Assembly: GCF_001298105.1 (NCBI RefSeq)
Contig: NZ_LGJH01000142.1
Coordinates: 1 to 64,000 of the forward strand
Length of the DNA: 64,000 nt
Direction: 5' to 3'
Source of the DNA: Novosphingobium sp. ST904
Lineage (GTDB): Bacteria; Pseudomonadota; Alphaproteobacteria; Sphingomonadales; Sphingomonadaceae
Shown: piece after piece, positions 63,751-64,000 of the stretch
Position numbering within the stretch: position 1 is the stretch's first letter
Layout of the letters: the number at the start of each line of letters is the position of its first letter
The notes under the pieces: model-generated
Databases searched by the model: none
The model's input: only the letters and a program-made list of their open reading frames with translations
What the model was told of the DNA's origin: nothing
Translations under genes and position numbers: made by a program

Positions 63751-64000
63751 TCATTGGAAGGCGAACCAGTCGTGCAGCCAGTCGTCGAACCGCGTCGAGG
63801 CAAAGCGCTGGCGTGCACCGGTCAGAACCTCGCCGGCGAAATGTGCGCCAAGATACCGGACGTCGGGATCGACGACGACCTCCCGCTTCTCCTCATTGGC
63901 GGCTAGGATCTTAAGGGCAAGATCGGCGAGATCATAGCGGTCAGGTCCCGCAATCTCGAACACGCCCTGCGCGGGACGGTTGCAGACAATGTGCGAGAGC
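63751..64000 (-). CDS. NmrA/atypical SDR, C-terminal part (runs off the window)
   Basis: About 82 codons of the C-terminal end: SHIVCNRPAQGVFEIAGPDRYDLADLALKILAANEEKREVVVD and a Trp-rich tail (DDWLHDWFAFQ). G-x-F-E-I-A-G-P is typical of the substrate-side region of NAD(P)-binding epimerase/NmrA-like proteins. The start lies beyond position 64000. Function undefined. Confidence 0.7.
   Translation of the reverse strand, partial: LSHIVCNRPAQGVFEIAGPDRYDLADLALKILAANEEKREVVVDPDVRYLGAHFAGEVLTGARQRFASTRFDDWLHDWFAFQ

Overview
The window reads as a chromosomal or large-plasmid segment of a sphingomonad-type alphaproteobacterium (Sphingopyxis, Novosphingobium or Sphingobium-like). That placement is inferred from GC-rich coding DNA, a TonB-dependent receptor beside an aromatic catabolic operon, many short-chain dehydrogenases (SDRs), an OprB/GluP-type sugar uptake set, a FixL/FixJ-like signalling set and an MlaA protein with a long Pro/Ser-rich N-terminal region. 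No rRNA, tRNA or CRISPR array was recognised.

Layout. 0.1-9.1 kb is a scarred accessory zone: a decayed transposase, an ArsR regulator, a possible Xre/MbcA-type antitoxin relic, an intact nrtR-SPFH-NAD kinase-like trio, an ADP-ribosyltransferase relic, an alanine dehydrogenase scrap and a piece of a nonribosomal peptide synthetase truncated at both ends. 9.2-12.1 kb holds a membrane protein and a divergent AraC/Fsr-type exporter pair. 12.3-17.6 kb is a minus-strand sugar operon: GluP-like permease, OprB porin, glucokinase and GMC oxidoreductase. 18.0-34.1 kb is a catabolic block: (a) TIM-barrel enzyme, maleylacetate reductase 1, hydroxyquinol dioxygenase 1 and an AraC regulator; (b) a LysR regulator; (c) a seven-gene minus-strand operon SDR, metallo-beta-lactamase-fold hydrolase, E2-like acyltransferase, FAD monooxygenase, SDR, DUF1330, epoxide hydrolase; (d) a TonB receptor; (e) a divergent plus-strand SDR, SnoaL-like, SDR operon. 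34.1-36.8 kb is a small non-catabolic interval (two exported proteins and a 3' scrap of cysS) bounded by two nearly identical hairpins. 36.8-41.1 kb holds an Old Yellow Enzyme, a DUF423-like protein, a GST, an SDR and a LysR regulator. 41.2-51.8 kb is the lower pathway: thiolase, IclR regulator with its operator, CoA-transferase A/B, an FAD synthetase-like protein, hydroxyquinol dioxygenase 2, maleylacetate reductase 2, a two-component flavin monooxygenase with an NTF2-like protein between its subunits, and a LysR regulator. 52-64 kb is mostly housekeeping or signalling: MlaA, exported proteins, a PAS histidine kinase, a receiver protein and a FixJ-like regulator, a beta-barrel protein, a MocR-like regulator lacking its PLP lysine, a GNAT protein and a partial epimerase-like gene.

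How the genes fit together. A hydroxylated aromatic (probably resorcinol-like) is taken up through the TonB receptor, trimmed by hydrolases and oxidoreductases, and hydroxylated by the single-component or the two-component flavin monooxygenase to hydroxyquinol. Intradiol cleavage gives maleylacetate, reduction gives 3-oxoadipate, and CoA transfer plus thiolysis give succinyl-CoA and acetyl-CoA. Every step from hydroxyquinol onward has a candidate here, and the ring-cleavage and reductase steps are each encoded twice by diverged copies. The upstream substrate is not identifiable from sequence alone.

Caution: at least a dozen otherwise well-preserved genes are broken by single-base indels with the reading frame continuing immediately in another frame. 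This looks more like residual indel error in the assembly than mass pseudogenisation, so those genes are annotated across the shift.
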